Of a stretch of DNA of 64,000 bases, positions 36,403 to 45,268 are shown piece by piece. This DNA is from Pedobacter ghigonis (GTDB lineage Bacteria > Bacteroidota > Bacteroidia > Sphingobacteriales > Sphingobacteriaceae), in NCBI RefSeq assembly GCF_903166585.1, contig NZ_CAESCM010000013.1, forward strand, positions 1 to 64,000, in the 5' to 3' direction. The notes beneath the pieces are model-generated. The model made no database searches and had not been told where the DNA came from. It worked only from the letters and a program-made list of their open reading frames with translations. Within the stretch, counting starts at the first letter, position 1. Each line of letters starts with the position of its first letter. The translations under genes were made by a program, and so were the position numbers.

Positions 36403-36576
36403 TTCTTTATGTACGGTTACTTTTCTCAATACCGGGTTGAATTTTTTCAATTCTAAACGCTCAGTAGTGTTTTTACGGTTTTTGGTAGAAATGTATCTAG
36501 ACATACCTGGCATGCCACTTTCTTTGTGCTCAGTACATTCTAAAATAACCTGAACTCTGTTACCTTTTTTTGCCAT
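36394..36576 (-). CDS. rpmG: 50S ribosomal protein L33
   Basis: A 60-residue ribosomal protein of the large subunit. It opens MAKKGNRVQVILECTEHKES and has the YISTKNRKNTTERLELKKF block typical of L33. Only the first Cys of the zinc-ribbon form is seen, so it is the zinc-free version. It follows rpmB by 44 bases on the same strand. Confidence 0.97.
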   Translation of the reverse strand: MAKKGNRVQVILECTEHKESGMPGMSRYISTKNRKNTTERLELKKFNPVLRKVTVHKEIK

Positions 36577-36620
36577 TTTAATATTAATTGTAAACTGTTA
36601 ATCTCAACAGTTAATGTTTT

Positions 36621-36854
36621 TTACAAAAATCCTTTTTTTACGAAACGATTGATTGCTTCGCTAATACCCACTTTATTGATGGTTTTAATCGCTGAAGTAG
36701 AAACTTTCAACGTAATCCAACGGTCTTCTTCAGGGATATAAAATTTCTGAAGTTTCAAATTCGGATAAAATTTGCGTTTGGTTTTAACGTTCGAGTGCGA
36801 TACGTTATTACCTTTCATTGCCATTTTTCCTGTTAAATCACAAACTCTTGACAT
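36621..36854 (-). CDS. rpmB: 50S ribosomal protein L28
   Basis: A 77-residue large-subunit protein. MSRVCDLTGKMAMKGNNVSHS, then KRKFYPNLKLQKFYIPEE, is the normal L28 N-terminal half, and LKVSTSAIKTINKVG the conserved C-terminal part. First gene of the rpmB-rpmG-DUF4295 group, so its upstream AT-rich region must hold the operon promoter. Confidence 0.97.
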   Translation of the reverse strand: MSRVCDLTGKMAMKGNNVSHSNVKTKRKFYPNLKLQKFYIPEEDRWITLKVSTSAIKTINKVGISEAINRFVKKGFL

Positions 36855-37212
36855 GACTTGTAAATATAGTTGTTAAATATCGTCGCTTAATTTTTTTAAG
36901 AGTGTGCAAATATCTGAATAATAATTGTAAAAGGCAAGAGCCTAGCTAATTATTTTTATAATTTATATTAAATAGCCGCAAAGATATTTACCATGTTGGT
37001 TAATAAGTGATTTTTTTAAATTAACCAAGGGGAAACACCCCTTGCCTGAAAGCGAATAGCCAATAGACAGTTTATCCTATAAAATCCTCACTATTTCAAA
37101 AATAAATATTTTTGATCAAACGTTTGATATTTATTTTGATACAATTTAACTATTTCTCCTTGTTATTATTTATTTAAATTAGCCGGCACTAATCCAAAAT
37201 ATAAAACGAGCA
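36855..37212. promoter_or_regulatory. Divergent regulatory region between rpmB and acs
   Basis: About 360 AT-rich bases without a gene. It must hold promoters for rpmB and acs. The notable element is ATCAAACGTTTGAT at 37115-37128, a perfect 14-base palindrome flanked by AAAATAAAT on the left and ATTTATTTT on the right, about 85 bases before the acs start. It looks like an operator of a LacI- or TetR-type regulator. Its sequence differs from the TAAAACGTTTTA sites of the sugar locus. Confidence 0.5.
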
Positions 37213-39111
37213 ATGCAAATTACATCTTTTAAGCAATACGAAGAAGATTATAAGAAAAGCGTAGAAAACCCTGAACAGTTTTGGGGTGAGGTTGCGCAAA
37301 ATTTTCAATGGCGCAAACCCTGGTTCAAGGTATTATCGTGGAATTTTAACGAACCGAATATCAAATGGTTCGAAGGCGCAAAGCTTAATATCACTGAAAA
37401 TTGTTTAGACCGTCATCTTGCACTTAATGGCGATAAACCAGCCATTATCTGGGAACCAAATAATCCGGATGAAGAGTCGGTTACCTATACTTATAAAATG
37501 TTGCACGAGCGCGTTTGTCGCTTTGCCAACGTATTAAAACGTAATGGTGCAAAAAAAGGCGACCGCATTTGTATTTACATGCCTATGGTGCCCGAGCTGG
37601 CCATTGCTGTTTTGGCTTGTGCGCGTATCGGTGCTGTTCACTCGGTTATTTTCGGTGGTTTTTCGGCTAAATCTATTGCCGATCGCATTAACGATTCGAA
37701 ATGTAAACTGGTAATTACTGCCGATGGTTCGTATCGTGGCAACAAGCAGATTCCACTTAAAGATGTAATAGACGATGCTTTAATTGGCTGCCCAACCGTA
37801 GAAAAATGTATTGTTTTAACGCATATCCGCACTCCTGTTTCAATGTTGAAAGGTAGGGATGTATGGTGGGAAGATGAGGTAAAGCACGTTAACGACATTT
37901 GCGAGGCCGAAGAGATGGATGCAGAAGATATGCTTTTCATTCTTTATACTTCGGGCTCTACCGGTAAACCGAAAGGTGTGGTACATACGTGTGGCGGTTA
38001 CATGGTGTATGCAGGTTATACTTTCTCCAATGTATTTAATTATCAGCCGGGCGAAGTTTATTTCTGTACGGCCGATATTGGCTGGATTACCGGTCACTCT
38101 TACATTGTTTACGGGCCGCTTTCGCAAGGTGCTACTTCTGTATTGTTTGAGGGGATACCAACTTATCCATCACCATCTCGTTTTTGGGATATTGTAGAAA
38201 AACATAAAGTAAACACGTTATATACTGCGCCAACAGCTATCCGCTCTTTAATGAGTTATGGCGATGAACCGTTAAATGGAAAAGACCTGAGTACCATCAG
38301 GGTATTGGGATCGGTTGGAGAGCCCATTAACGAAGAAGCATGGCACTGGTTCGATGAGAAAATTGGTAAAGGTAATGCGCCAATAGTAGATACCTGGTGG
38401 CAAACAGAAACCGGTGGAATCATGATTTCGCCTATTGCAACCGTAACCCCAACCAAGCCAAGTTTTGCTACTTTGCCTTTGCCGGGTATTCAGCCTATTT
38501 TAGTTGATGAGAATGGTAAGGAAATAGAAGGAAACGATGTAATGGGTAACCTATGCATTAAGTTCCCTTGGCCAGGTATGTTACGTACCACTTATGGCGA
38601 CCACGAACGTTGCAAGCAGACTTATTTTTCTACTTACGAAAACCTATATTTCACAGGCGATGGTTGTTTGCGTGATGCAGATGGTTATTACCGCATTACT
38701 GGCCGTGTGGATGATGTATTAAATGTTTCAGGACACCGGATTGGTACTGCTGAAGTAGAAAATGCAATTAATATGCACGCCGGTGTGGTAGAAAGTGCTG
38801 TTGTGGGCTATCCGCATGATGTAAAGGGACAAGGTATTTATGCTTTTGTAATTTATCCTGAAATGCATGGCGAAGCCGACTTATCAAAAAAGGATATCCT
38901 CCAAACCGTTACCCGAGTAATTGGTGCCATTGCTAAGCCCGATAAAATTTTATTTGTATCCGGATTACCAAAAACCCGTTCGGGTAAAATAATGCGCAGG
39001 ATATTGCGTAAAATAGCCGAAGGCGATACCAGCAATTTAGGCGACACATCTACTTTGTTAGATCCGGCAGTTGTAGAAGAAATTATCGAAGCAGCCAAAA
39101 CCTTAAAATAG
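37213..39111 (+). CDS. acs: Acetate--CoA ligase
   Basis: AMP-forming acetyl-CoA synthetase, 632 residues, which makes acetyl-CoA from acetate, ATP and CoA. Signatures: the P-loop-like YTSGSTGKPKGVVHT, DTWWQTETGG, the hinge YRITGRVDDVLNVSGHRIGT, and the acetylatable lysine in KTRSGKIMRR (about Lys 592), the residue usually controlled by acetylation. The start at 37213 gives the expected N-terminal ACAS_N domain. It is a single-gene unit between an operator-like palindrome and a terminator. Confidence 0.97.
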   Translation: MQITSFKQYEEDYKKSVENPEQFWGEVAQNFQWRKPWFKVLSWNFNEPNIKWFEGAKLNITENCLDRHLALNGDKPAIIWEPNNPDEESVTYTYKMLHERVCRFANVLKRNGAKKGDRICIYMPMVPELAIAVLACARIGAVHSVIFGGFSAKSIADRINDSKCKLVITADGSYRGNKQIPLKDVIDDALIGCPTVEKCIVLTHIRTPVSMLKGRDVWWEDEVKHVNDICEAEEMDAEDMLFILYTSGSTGKPKGVVHTCGGYMVYAGYTFSNVFNYQPGEVYFCTADIGWITGHSYIVYGPLSQGATSVLFEGIPTYPSPSRFWDIVEKHKVNTLYTAPTAIRSLMSYGDEPLNGKDLSTIRVLGSVGEPINEEAWHWFDEKIGKGNAPIVDTWWQTETGGIMISPIATVTPTKPSFATLPLPGIQPILVDENGKEIEGNDVMGNLCIKFPWPGMLRTTYGDHERCKQTYFSTYENLYFTGDGCLRDADGYYRITGRVDDVLNVSGHRIGTAEVENAINMHAGVVESAVVGYPHDVKGQGIYAFVIYPEMHGEADLSKKDILQTVTRVIGAIAKPDKILFVSGLPKTRSGKIMRRILRKIAEGDTSNLGDTSTLLDPAVVEEIIEAAKTLK

Positions 39112-39135
39112 TTTTTAGAAACGATAAATATTACC

Positions 39136-39166
39136 TGCCTCCGGAAACTCCGGAGGCATTTTTTTT
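39136..39166 (+). terminator. Terminator after acs
   Basis: TGCCTCCGG and CCGGAGGCA enclose a short loop and are followed by eight T after one A/T step. Confidence 0.92.
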
Positions 39167-39282
39167 GCTTAAAATTTTAAATAGCAGTGAGGTATCTGAT
39201 TCTTCTTTGCTTTTTTCAAAACAATAAGAGGCTTTAACTGTTCTTTTAGGTATAAACATCACATTTAGAAAAACATACGAGC

Positions 39283-39468
39283 ATGGATAAGTTAGAATTA
39301 AAAGGAAAGTGGAATGAAATAAAAGGGAAAGTTAAACAAGCTTATGCCGATTTAACTGACGACGATCTGAAACATGAGGAAGGTCAGGATGATGAGTTGT
39401 TGGGAAAGCTGCAACAAAAAACGGGAAAAGGTAGGGAAGAATTGGTGAAATGGATTAATTCCCTTTAA
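39283..39468 (+). CDS. CsbD family stress-response protein
   Basis: A 61-residue hydrophilic protein of the CsbD family, whose members are induced by general stress in many bacteria. It shows the family core: LKGKWNEIKGKVKQAYADLTDDDL at the N-terminus, then EGQDDELLGKLQQKTGK. No signal peptide. Monocistronic, with its own terminator directly downstream. Confidence 0.93.
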   Translation: MDKLELKGKWNEIKGKVKQAYADLTDDDLKHEEGQDDELLGKLQQKTGKGREELVKWINSL

Positions 39469-39489
39469 TAGCAGTAATATAGGAGGGTA

Positions 39490-39524
39490 GAAGCAGTCAA
39501 AATTTTTGACTGCTTCTTTGTTTT
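39490..39524 (+). terminator. Terminator after the CsbD gene
   Basis: GAAGCAGTCAAAA pairs with TTTTTGACTGCTTC and is followed by TTTGTTTT. Confidence 0.88.
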
Positions 39525-39626
39525 ATTGCCCTTCCTTAATGTATGCTTTAGGTCATAAGTATCGGCAACTGCAGGCACTTGCTGGTTTTAAGAATACTTT
39601 TGCTGGTATTAAAATTCCCGATTACA

Positions 39627-40631
39627 ATGGATTCGAATTTATTAAAAAATATACCTTTCTCGGTGCTCGATCTGGCCACTGTTTTAGATGGTCATACCGC
39701 CGCCGATACTTTTAAAACAAGTTTAGCGCTGGCTAAACAATCAGAAGATTTGGGTTACCGGCGTTATTGGTTTGCCGAGCACCATAATATGGCTGGGGTA
39801 GCCAGTTCGGCTACTGCCGTGTTAATTGGTTTTATTGCAGGTGGAACAAAATCAATTCGCGTTGGCTCTGGCGGTATTATGTTGCCTAACCATGCACCAT
39901 TAATTGTAGCTGAGCAGTTTGGTACGCTGGGTTCGCTTTATCCTAACCGTATCGATCTGGGGCTGGGAAGGGCACCTGGAACCGATCAGGTTACTGCTAT
40001 GGCCATCAGGGGCGAAAATATGCATGCTGTGCATAGTTTTCCGAACGATATTGATAAATTGCAAAGGTTGTTCTCGGCCGAAAACAATAAGGCCAGTGTA
40101 CGCGCTATTCCCGGCGAAGGACTTGATATTCCGATTTGGGTTTTGGGATCGAGTACAGATAGTGCCAGACTTGCAGCAGAAAAAGGTTTACCTTATGCTT
40201 TTGCAAGTCACTTTGCACCTGCTTACTTTGAACAGGCCATTGCCATTTACCGCAATAACTTTAAACCTTCTCAGTTTTTATCGGCGCCTTATGTTATGGC
40301 CTGTGTAAATGTGGTAGCTGCCGATACCGATGCTGAAGCCAACCGTTTGGCTACTTCTGTTAAAAGAATGTTTTTAGGGGTAATTACTGGTAAAAGAGAA
40401 CTGTTAAAGCCAGCTGTCGATAATATAGATGCTTACTGGGATCAGCTGGAAAAAGAAGCGGTAGAACAAATGTTATACTATTCTTTTATTGGCAGTACCA
40501 AAACTATAAAAGGAGAGTTGAATAGCTTCATTTCCAAACATGGGGTGAACGAAATCATGAGTACTTCGCATATTTACGATCACGAGGCAAAATTGCATTC
40601 GAATAAGCTGTTTGCCAGCGTTTTCGGATAA
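39627..40631 (+). CDS. LLM class flavin-dependent oxidoreductase
   Basis: A luciferase-like monooxygenase-fold protein using reduced FMN or F420. It contains YWFAEHHNMAGVASSA and GGIMLPNHAPLIVAEQFGTL with GLGRAPGTD, the typical FMN-binding blocks of the MsnO8/alkanal-monooxygenase-like group. The ATG at 39627 (MDSNLLKNIPFSVLDL) is the right start; the ATG at 39579 precedes a non-conserved hydrophobic leader. 334 residues. The substrate is unknown. A strong terminator follows. Confidence 0.93.
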   Translation: MDSNLLKNIPFSVLDLATVLDGHTAADTFKTSLALAKQSEDLGYRRYWFAEHHNMAGVASSATAVLIGFIAGGTKSIRVGSGGIMLPNHAPLIVAEQFGTLGSLYPNRIDLGLGRAPGTDQVTAMAIRGENMHAVHSFPNDIDKLQRLFSAENNKASVRAIPGEGLDIPIWVLGSSTDSARLAAEKGLPYAFASHFAPAYFEQAIAIYRNNFKPSQFLSAPYVMACVNVVAADTDAEANRLATSVKRMFLGVITGKRELLKPAVDNIDAYWDQLEKEAVEQMLYYSFIGSTKTIKGELNSFISKHGVNEIMSTSHIYDHEAKLHSNKLFASVFG

Positions 40632-40651
40632 TTGTAGGCATGACCTAAAAC

Positions 40652-40687
40652 AAAAAGCGTTCTGACAGTTGATCAGAACGCTTTTTT
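40652..40687 (+). terminator. Terminator after the LLM oxidoreductase gene
   Basis: AGCGTTCTGA and TCAGAACGCT are perfect arms, with A5 before and T6 after; it can work in both directions and also stop the M16 gene. Confidence 0.9.
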
Positions 40688-40812
40688 ATTAATAATTTAG
40701 CTTTCAGCTTTAGTCTTTCAGCTTTTGAGCTTTTAGCTTACCACCTTAGACATCTTAGGGCATCCAAGCTTCCCGCTTTAGTCTATTGGCTCTTAGCCTT
40801 TCAGCTTTACCT
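40688..40812. repeat. AGCTTTTAGTCTTTC-type tandem repeat spacer
   Basis: Imperfect copies of TTTAGCTTTCAGCTTTAGTC, CAGCTTTTGAGCTTTTAGC and GCCTTTCAGCTTTACC fill the space between the terminator and the 3' end of the M16 protease gene. No frame or other signal. Confidence 0.65.
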
Positions 40813-40817
40813 TAAAA

Positions 40818-43751
40818 CTAGTACCCAAAAATCTGCTCAAGGCTTAATTTAGTTACCGGACCAAATTTATTTAAATCGGCCATATTGATTTTCTTTTCAG
40901 AAGCAACAATACAATAGCTGTAAGGTTTGCCCGAAAGATTGTTCTGGTGGAACGATTTTACATCATTAAAGGTTAGCGGTTTTAAGTTCGCATATTCATC
41001 GATTCTCGAGTCATGGTCGAAACCAAGTTTTTTATCAGAAAGATAGCTGTAAATGATACCATCTTTAGTAATACGGCTGGTTTCTAAGCCATTTAATGAG
41101 TTGGTTTTAGAAAGTGCGAACGATTTATCAGACTCAGGTAAAGTCGTTAACAAATCATTCATTCCTGCTACTGCATCGTTCATTTTATCAGCCTGTGTAC
41201 CTACGTAAGCAATAATTGCATTTTCTTTATCCTTACTGTTTGGCGAAGAATATACTGCGAAAGTAGAATAAGCTAAGGCTTTAGATTCGCGGATGGTTTG
41301 GAATACTACCGAACCCATGCCACCACCAAAATAATTGTTGAATAAAGCAATTTTTGCCGAATTAGCCGGATCGTATAAACCAGCATTGCGTACCCAACGG
41401 ATTTCTGCCTGAACCATATCATAATCGGCAAAGTAAACTTTAGTCGAATCTGTTTTGGTGTAGGTAAATTTCTTAATTGGCGCAGCATCGGTAAATTCTT
41501 TTGCCAAAGGATGTGCTTTCACAATATCTGCCGAGAATGCAGTTAGTGTTTTAGGACCGTAATAAGTAATGGTGTGTTTGTAATTGGTTAGATTATGCAA
41601 GATGTAAATCAGATCAGCCGATTTCATGTTTTTAATCTCATCATTAGTTAAACCGTAGTTGAAAGGGTTAACCGCACCATATTGTGCATAACTCATTAAA
41701 CCACCCAAGATAGATGATTTGTTCAGCTTGGCGTTTTCTCTTGATTTTAATAAACGGCCTTTTAAATCTTCTAAAGCTTTTTCGTTTGGTTTGCAGTTAG
41801 CCAAAACATCTTCTACTAAAGCAACTGCTTTTTCGAAATTTTCTTGTAAACCACTGATGGAAACCGTAGTTACATCAGTACCTACGTTGATGTTGTAGCT
41901 GCAGGCAATGTTGTAAAAAGCTTTACTAATATCTTCTGCCGAATATTTATCTGTACTTAAGAACGACAGGTATTGTGCAGCATAAGGCAACAATTTGTAG
42001 TTATAAGAACCCATATCAAAACGGTAGCTCATGCGGAAAATTCCGTTTTCGGTATTTTGTACTGCAATTACATCTGCAATACCCGCTTTACCAAAATTAA
42101 GGTCTTTGGTATAATCTAAAAACTTAGGTGCAATTGGTTTTACCGGAGCGGCAATAATGTTTTTAGTAAATGGAGAAACCTCGTTTACATTGGTTTTAAC
42201 AGCTGTAATTGTTGGTTTTTCTACTTTAACAATGCTTTTATCTTCGCCCTTATGTTTTAAAATAGAAACATAGTTGTTGATGAAGAACTTGTTGGCAAAA
42301 TCTACAATTTCCTTTTTGGTTATCTTGGCCATGGCATCAGTAGAAGCTAAGGTTTTATCCCACTCAGCGCCTCTGTTCTGGATAAAGGCATTCATCGTAG
42401 CATCAGCACGCACATCGTTGTTATCAAAACCTTGCAATTCAGCTAACTTGATGTTGGCAACAGTAGCTTTGATCAGGCTTTCATCAAACTCACCTTTTTT
42501 AAGCAGTTCTACCTGCTCTAACAATAATTTTTGAGCCTCTTCTAAACTTTGTCCGGCTTTTGGAGATCCCGATAAAATGAAAATACCATAATCTTTCATC
42601 GAGTTATAACCCGCACCTGCACGCAACATTTTTTGTTGTTTGTTGATGTTGATATCCATTAAACCTGCTTTACCATTAGATAAAATGCTGCCGATTAAAT
42701 CTAACAATAAACTTTGGTGGGTGTTTTGCGCAAAACCTCTGTAAGCAACATACAAATTCTCGGCACTCGGACCGTAAATGTCAACAGTTTGTACCTGAGT
42801 TAAAGGTTTTTCGGGAGCTGGATTATAAAGCGTAAATGGTTTTGGAACCATGTAGGCAAAATCTTTATCGATTTTTTTAATCAACTCATCATAATTAATA
42901 TCACCCGACATGATTAGGGCCATGTTATTTGGCACATAATATTTGTTGTAATATTTTCTGATTTCGATTAACGAAGGGTTTTTTAAATGCTCAATGGTAC
43001 CAATGGTAGTTTGCTGACCGTAATTGTGTGTAGGAAACAAAGCGTAAAGCATTTTTTCGTACATTTTACGTCCGTCGTTGTCCATACCAATGTTTTTCTC
43101 TTCGTATACCGCCTCTAATTCGGTGTGGAAAATACGGAAAACCGGTGCACGGAAACGTTCGGCCTGTACAGCCAGGAATTTATCGATAGCATTTGATGGA
43201 AGATCTTCTTCATAAACAGTTTCTTCTACAGAAGTATGTGCGTTTGTAGAATTGCTACCGATTGATTTCATCATCTTGTCGTACTCATTTGCAATAGAGT
43301 AGTTCGAAGCTTCGCCCGAAGTTTTATCAATTTCTTTGTAAATTTCTTTACGCTTAGCCGGATCGGTAGTTTTGTTATAAACTTCGTAAAGCGATTCGAT
43401 CTTATCTAAAAGTGGTTTTTCTTTGGCATAGTTCAGTGTTCCAAACTTATCGGTTCCTTTGAACAAGAGATGCTCTAAATAGTGGGCCAAACCTGTGTTG
43501 GTGCGGGGGTCGGTGTTGCTACCTGCCCTAACAGCCATTTTATAGGTAATGTTCGGCTCTTTGTTGTTCTGCGATAAAATTACTGTCAAACCGTTTTTTA
43601 GCGTGTAAAAACGTGTCTTAGTCGGGTCGTTGGTTACATATTTATACGTAAATCCGCCCGAGGTCCCTGTTTTCCATTGATAGGTGGTCTGCGCTTTCGC
43701 AATAGAACCCGTAATCAGAAAACAAGCCAAAGTAAATAGTTTGAATTTCAT
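40818..43751 (-). CDS. M16 family zinc metallopeptidase (insulinase-like)
   Basis: A 977-residue exported protease with a signal peptide (ends IAKAQ). It carries the inverted zinc motif HYLEH (residues 90-94) with a downstream Glu region (AVYEEKNIGMDND), so the first M16 domain is active. Two more M16 repeats follow, without the motif, giving the two-half clamshell of pitrilysin/insulinase enzymes that degrade peptides of limited size. The middle linker (about 515-550) is Val/Pro/Lys-rich. It is the only gene on its transcript as far as can be seen. Likely periplasmic peptide clearance. Confidence 0.93.
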   Translation of the reverse strand: MKFKLFTLACFLITGSIAKAQTTYQWKTGTSGGFTYKYVTNDPTKTRFYTLKNGLTVILSQNNKEPNITYKMAVRAGSNTDPRTNTGLAHYLEHLLFKGTDKFGTLNYAKEKPLLDKIESLYEVYNKTTDPAKRKEIYKEIDKTSGEASNYSIANEYDKMMKSIGSNSTNAHTSVEETVYEEDLPSNAIDKFLAVQAERFRAPVFRIFHTELEAVYEEKNIGMDNDGRKMYEKMLYALFPTHNYGQQTTIGTIEHLKNPSLIEIRKYYNKYYVPNNMALIMSGDINYDELIKKIDKDFAYMVPKPFTLYNPAPEKPLTQVQTVDIYGPSAENLYVAYRGFAQNTHQSLLLDLIGSILSNGKAGLMDININKQQKMLRAGAGYNSMKDYGIFILSGSPKAGQSLEEAQKLLLEQVELLKKGEFDESLIKATVANIKLAELQGFDNNDVRADATMNAFIQNRGAEWDKTLASTDAMAKITKKEIVDFANKFFINNYVSILKHKGEDKSIVKVEKPTITAVKTNVNEVSPFTKNIIAAPVKPIAPKFLDYTKDLNFGKAGIADVIAVQNTENGIFRMSYRFDMGSYNYKLLPYAAQYLSFLSTDKYSAEDISKAFYNIACSYNINVGTDVTTVSISGLQENFEKAVALVEDVLANCKPNEKALEDLKGRLLKSRENAKLNKSSILGGLMSYAQYGAVNPFNYGLTNDEIKNMKSADLIYILHNLTNYKHTITYYGPKTLTAFSADIVKAHPLAKEFTDAAPIKKFTYTKTDSTKVYFADYDMVQAEIRWVRNAGLYDPANSAKIALFNNYFGGGMGSVVFQTIRESKALAYSTFAVYSSPNSKDKENAIIAYVGTQADKMNDAVAGMNDLLTTLPESDKSFALSKTNSLNGLETSRITKDGIIYSYLSDKKLGFDHDSRIDEYANLKPLTFNDVKSFHQNNLSGKPYSYCIVASEKKINMADLNKFGPVTKLSLEQIFGY

Positions 43752-43972
43752 TGAAATGGTTTTGGTTTATGATAATGCGCTTGTATTTTGTTTTTTACGA
43801 TCTGATAAATACAGCATTCATTTTTAATAAGTTATTTGTTCAAATATATATCCTTTCTGTTACGTTATGAAATACTTTTTCATTTCAGAACTAAATAGGC
43901 AGGAATAAATGATTTTGGCATATAAAGCCTTGTTTATTGTGCCTTGAATTTATAATCTGTATTTTTACCGGC

Positions 43973-44818
43973 ATGACAAAGCAGGGCACAAAACCAAATA
44001 TTTTAGTTGTAAACGACGATGGAATTACAGCTACTGGTATTAAGAATTTAATGGAAGTAATGCAAGAGCTGGGCAATGTGGTTGTGGTAGCTCCCGATAG
44101 TCCGCAGAGTGGGATGGGACATGCCATTACCATTGGCAAACCAATCCGTTTTGATAAGGTTGAGCTTTACGAAGGGGTTGAAATGTATAAATGCAGTGGT
44201 ACACCTGTTGATTGCGTTAAAATTGCTGTTAATAAAATTTTTAAGGGTAAAAAGCCCGATTTGTGTGTATCCGGAATAAACCATGGTTTAAATAATTCAG
44301 TTAATGTGCTGTATTCAGGCACCATGTCGGCAGCGGTTGAAGGTGCCATCGAAAAGATTCCATCAGTTGGATTTTCTTTAGATGATTTTGCTGCTGATGC
44401 TGATTTTAGTCATACCAAACCTTACATAAAAAATATTTGCGAACAGCTTCTTGAAAACGGTTTGCCGGAAGGCACCCTTTTAAATGTTAATTTCCCTAAA
44501 GGCGATAACCTGAAAGGGGTTAAAGTTTGTCGCCAGGCCAATGCCAAGTGGATGGAAGAGTTTGAAGAAAGAACCGATCCATACAAACGTCCGTATTACT
44601 GGCTTACAGGTGTTTTCGAAAACTTTGATAAGGGAGAAGATACCGATGTCTGGGCTTTAGAAAACGGCTATGTATCTATTGTTCCAGTACAGTTCGATTT
44701 AACTGCGCACCACGCCATCCAAACGATAAACACCTGGAATTTTACCGGCGGAAATGCTTCGAAACAGGTAGGCATGGCCACCAAGGTTTCGGCACCCGAT
44801 GGCATTAATTTAGGTTAA
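43973..44818 (+). CDS. surE: 5'/3'-nucleotidase SurE
   Basis: A survival-protein nucleotidase that dephosphorylates nucleoside monophosphates and short polyphosphates in stationary phase. The DD metal motif is in ILVVNDDGITATGI, and APDSPQSGMGHAIT, GTPVDCVKIA and SGINHGLNNSVNVLYSGTMSAAVEG complete the active site. Start at 43973 (MTKQGTKPNI); the ATG at 43937 gives an unrelated hydrophobic leader. 281 residues. The stop is followed 9 bases on by the small membrane protein gene and then lpxB. Confidence 0.96.
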   Translation: MTKQGTKPNILVVNDDGITATGIKNLMEVMQELGNVVVVAPDSPQSGMGHAITIGKPIRFDKVELYEGVEMYKCSGTPVDCVKIAVNKIFKGKKPDLCVSGINHGLNNSVNVLYSGTMSAAVEGAIEKIPSVGFSLDDFAADADFSHTKPYIKNICEQLLENGLPEGTLLNVNFPKGDNLKGVKVCRQANAKWMEEFEERTDPYKRPYYWLTGVFENFDKGEDTDVWALENGYVSIVPVQFDLTAHHAIQTINTWNFTGGNASKQVGMATKVSAPDGINLG

Positions 44819-44827
44819 TCATAGGTG

Positions 44828-45100
44828 ATGAACGATCGATTAAAAGCATTGAATAATTCAGTATGGGTTGGTTTGGCAATTGGTTTACTGGTTCCGGTAA
44901 TTTTATGTTCCCTTGCGTGGTATATCATTCACCATGTAGCTTCTTTGGCCAAAGCCGATTTGTTATATATTGGAGGCATTGCCGTAAACGCATATACCAT
45001 GCAATATTTTTTTAAATACAATAAAGAAAATATTGGAAGAGGCATACTGGCCGCTACATTTTTGTGTGCCTTTGCTTTTTTTTCCTATAAAGTCTTTTAG
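44828..45100 (+). CDS. Small membrane protein between surE and lpxB, 90 aa
   Basis: A protein with three predicted membrane helices (about residues 12-33, 42-60 and 70-88) and no soluble domain. ATG at 44828 (MNDRLKALNN) is preferred to the GTG at 44825. It is 9 bases after surE, so probably in its transcript, and is followed by a 168-base repeat-rich gap before lpxB. This placement next to surE and lpxB hints at an envelope role, but I see no named family. Confidence 0.72.
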   Translation: MNDRLKALNNSVWVGLAIGLLVPVILCSLAWYIIHHVASLAKADLLYIGGIAVNAYTMQYFFKYNKENIGRGILAATFLCAFAFFSYKVF

Positions 45101-45255
45101 AGGATGGAAGGTGGAAGAGGTAAGATGGAAGATGGGGATTTTTTTCATTGCTGCTATCTCAAATCTTATGTTAAAAATAACAGGACAGAAGACGGGTGAA
45201 ATAGATGACAGGAATTGTTCCTACATCTTCCATTATCCATCCCACATCTTACATA
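45101..45255. repeat. GATGGAAGGTGGAAGAGG-type spacer
   Basis: Low-complexity AGATGGAAGATGG and its reverse form ACATCTTCCATTATCCATCC lie at the two ends, so the spacer can also fold back. No gene. The last bases before lpxB include TAACAATAACAACTT leading to the start. Confidence 0.5.
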
Positions 45256-45268
45256 ACAATAACAACTT

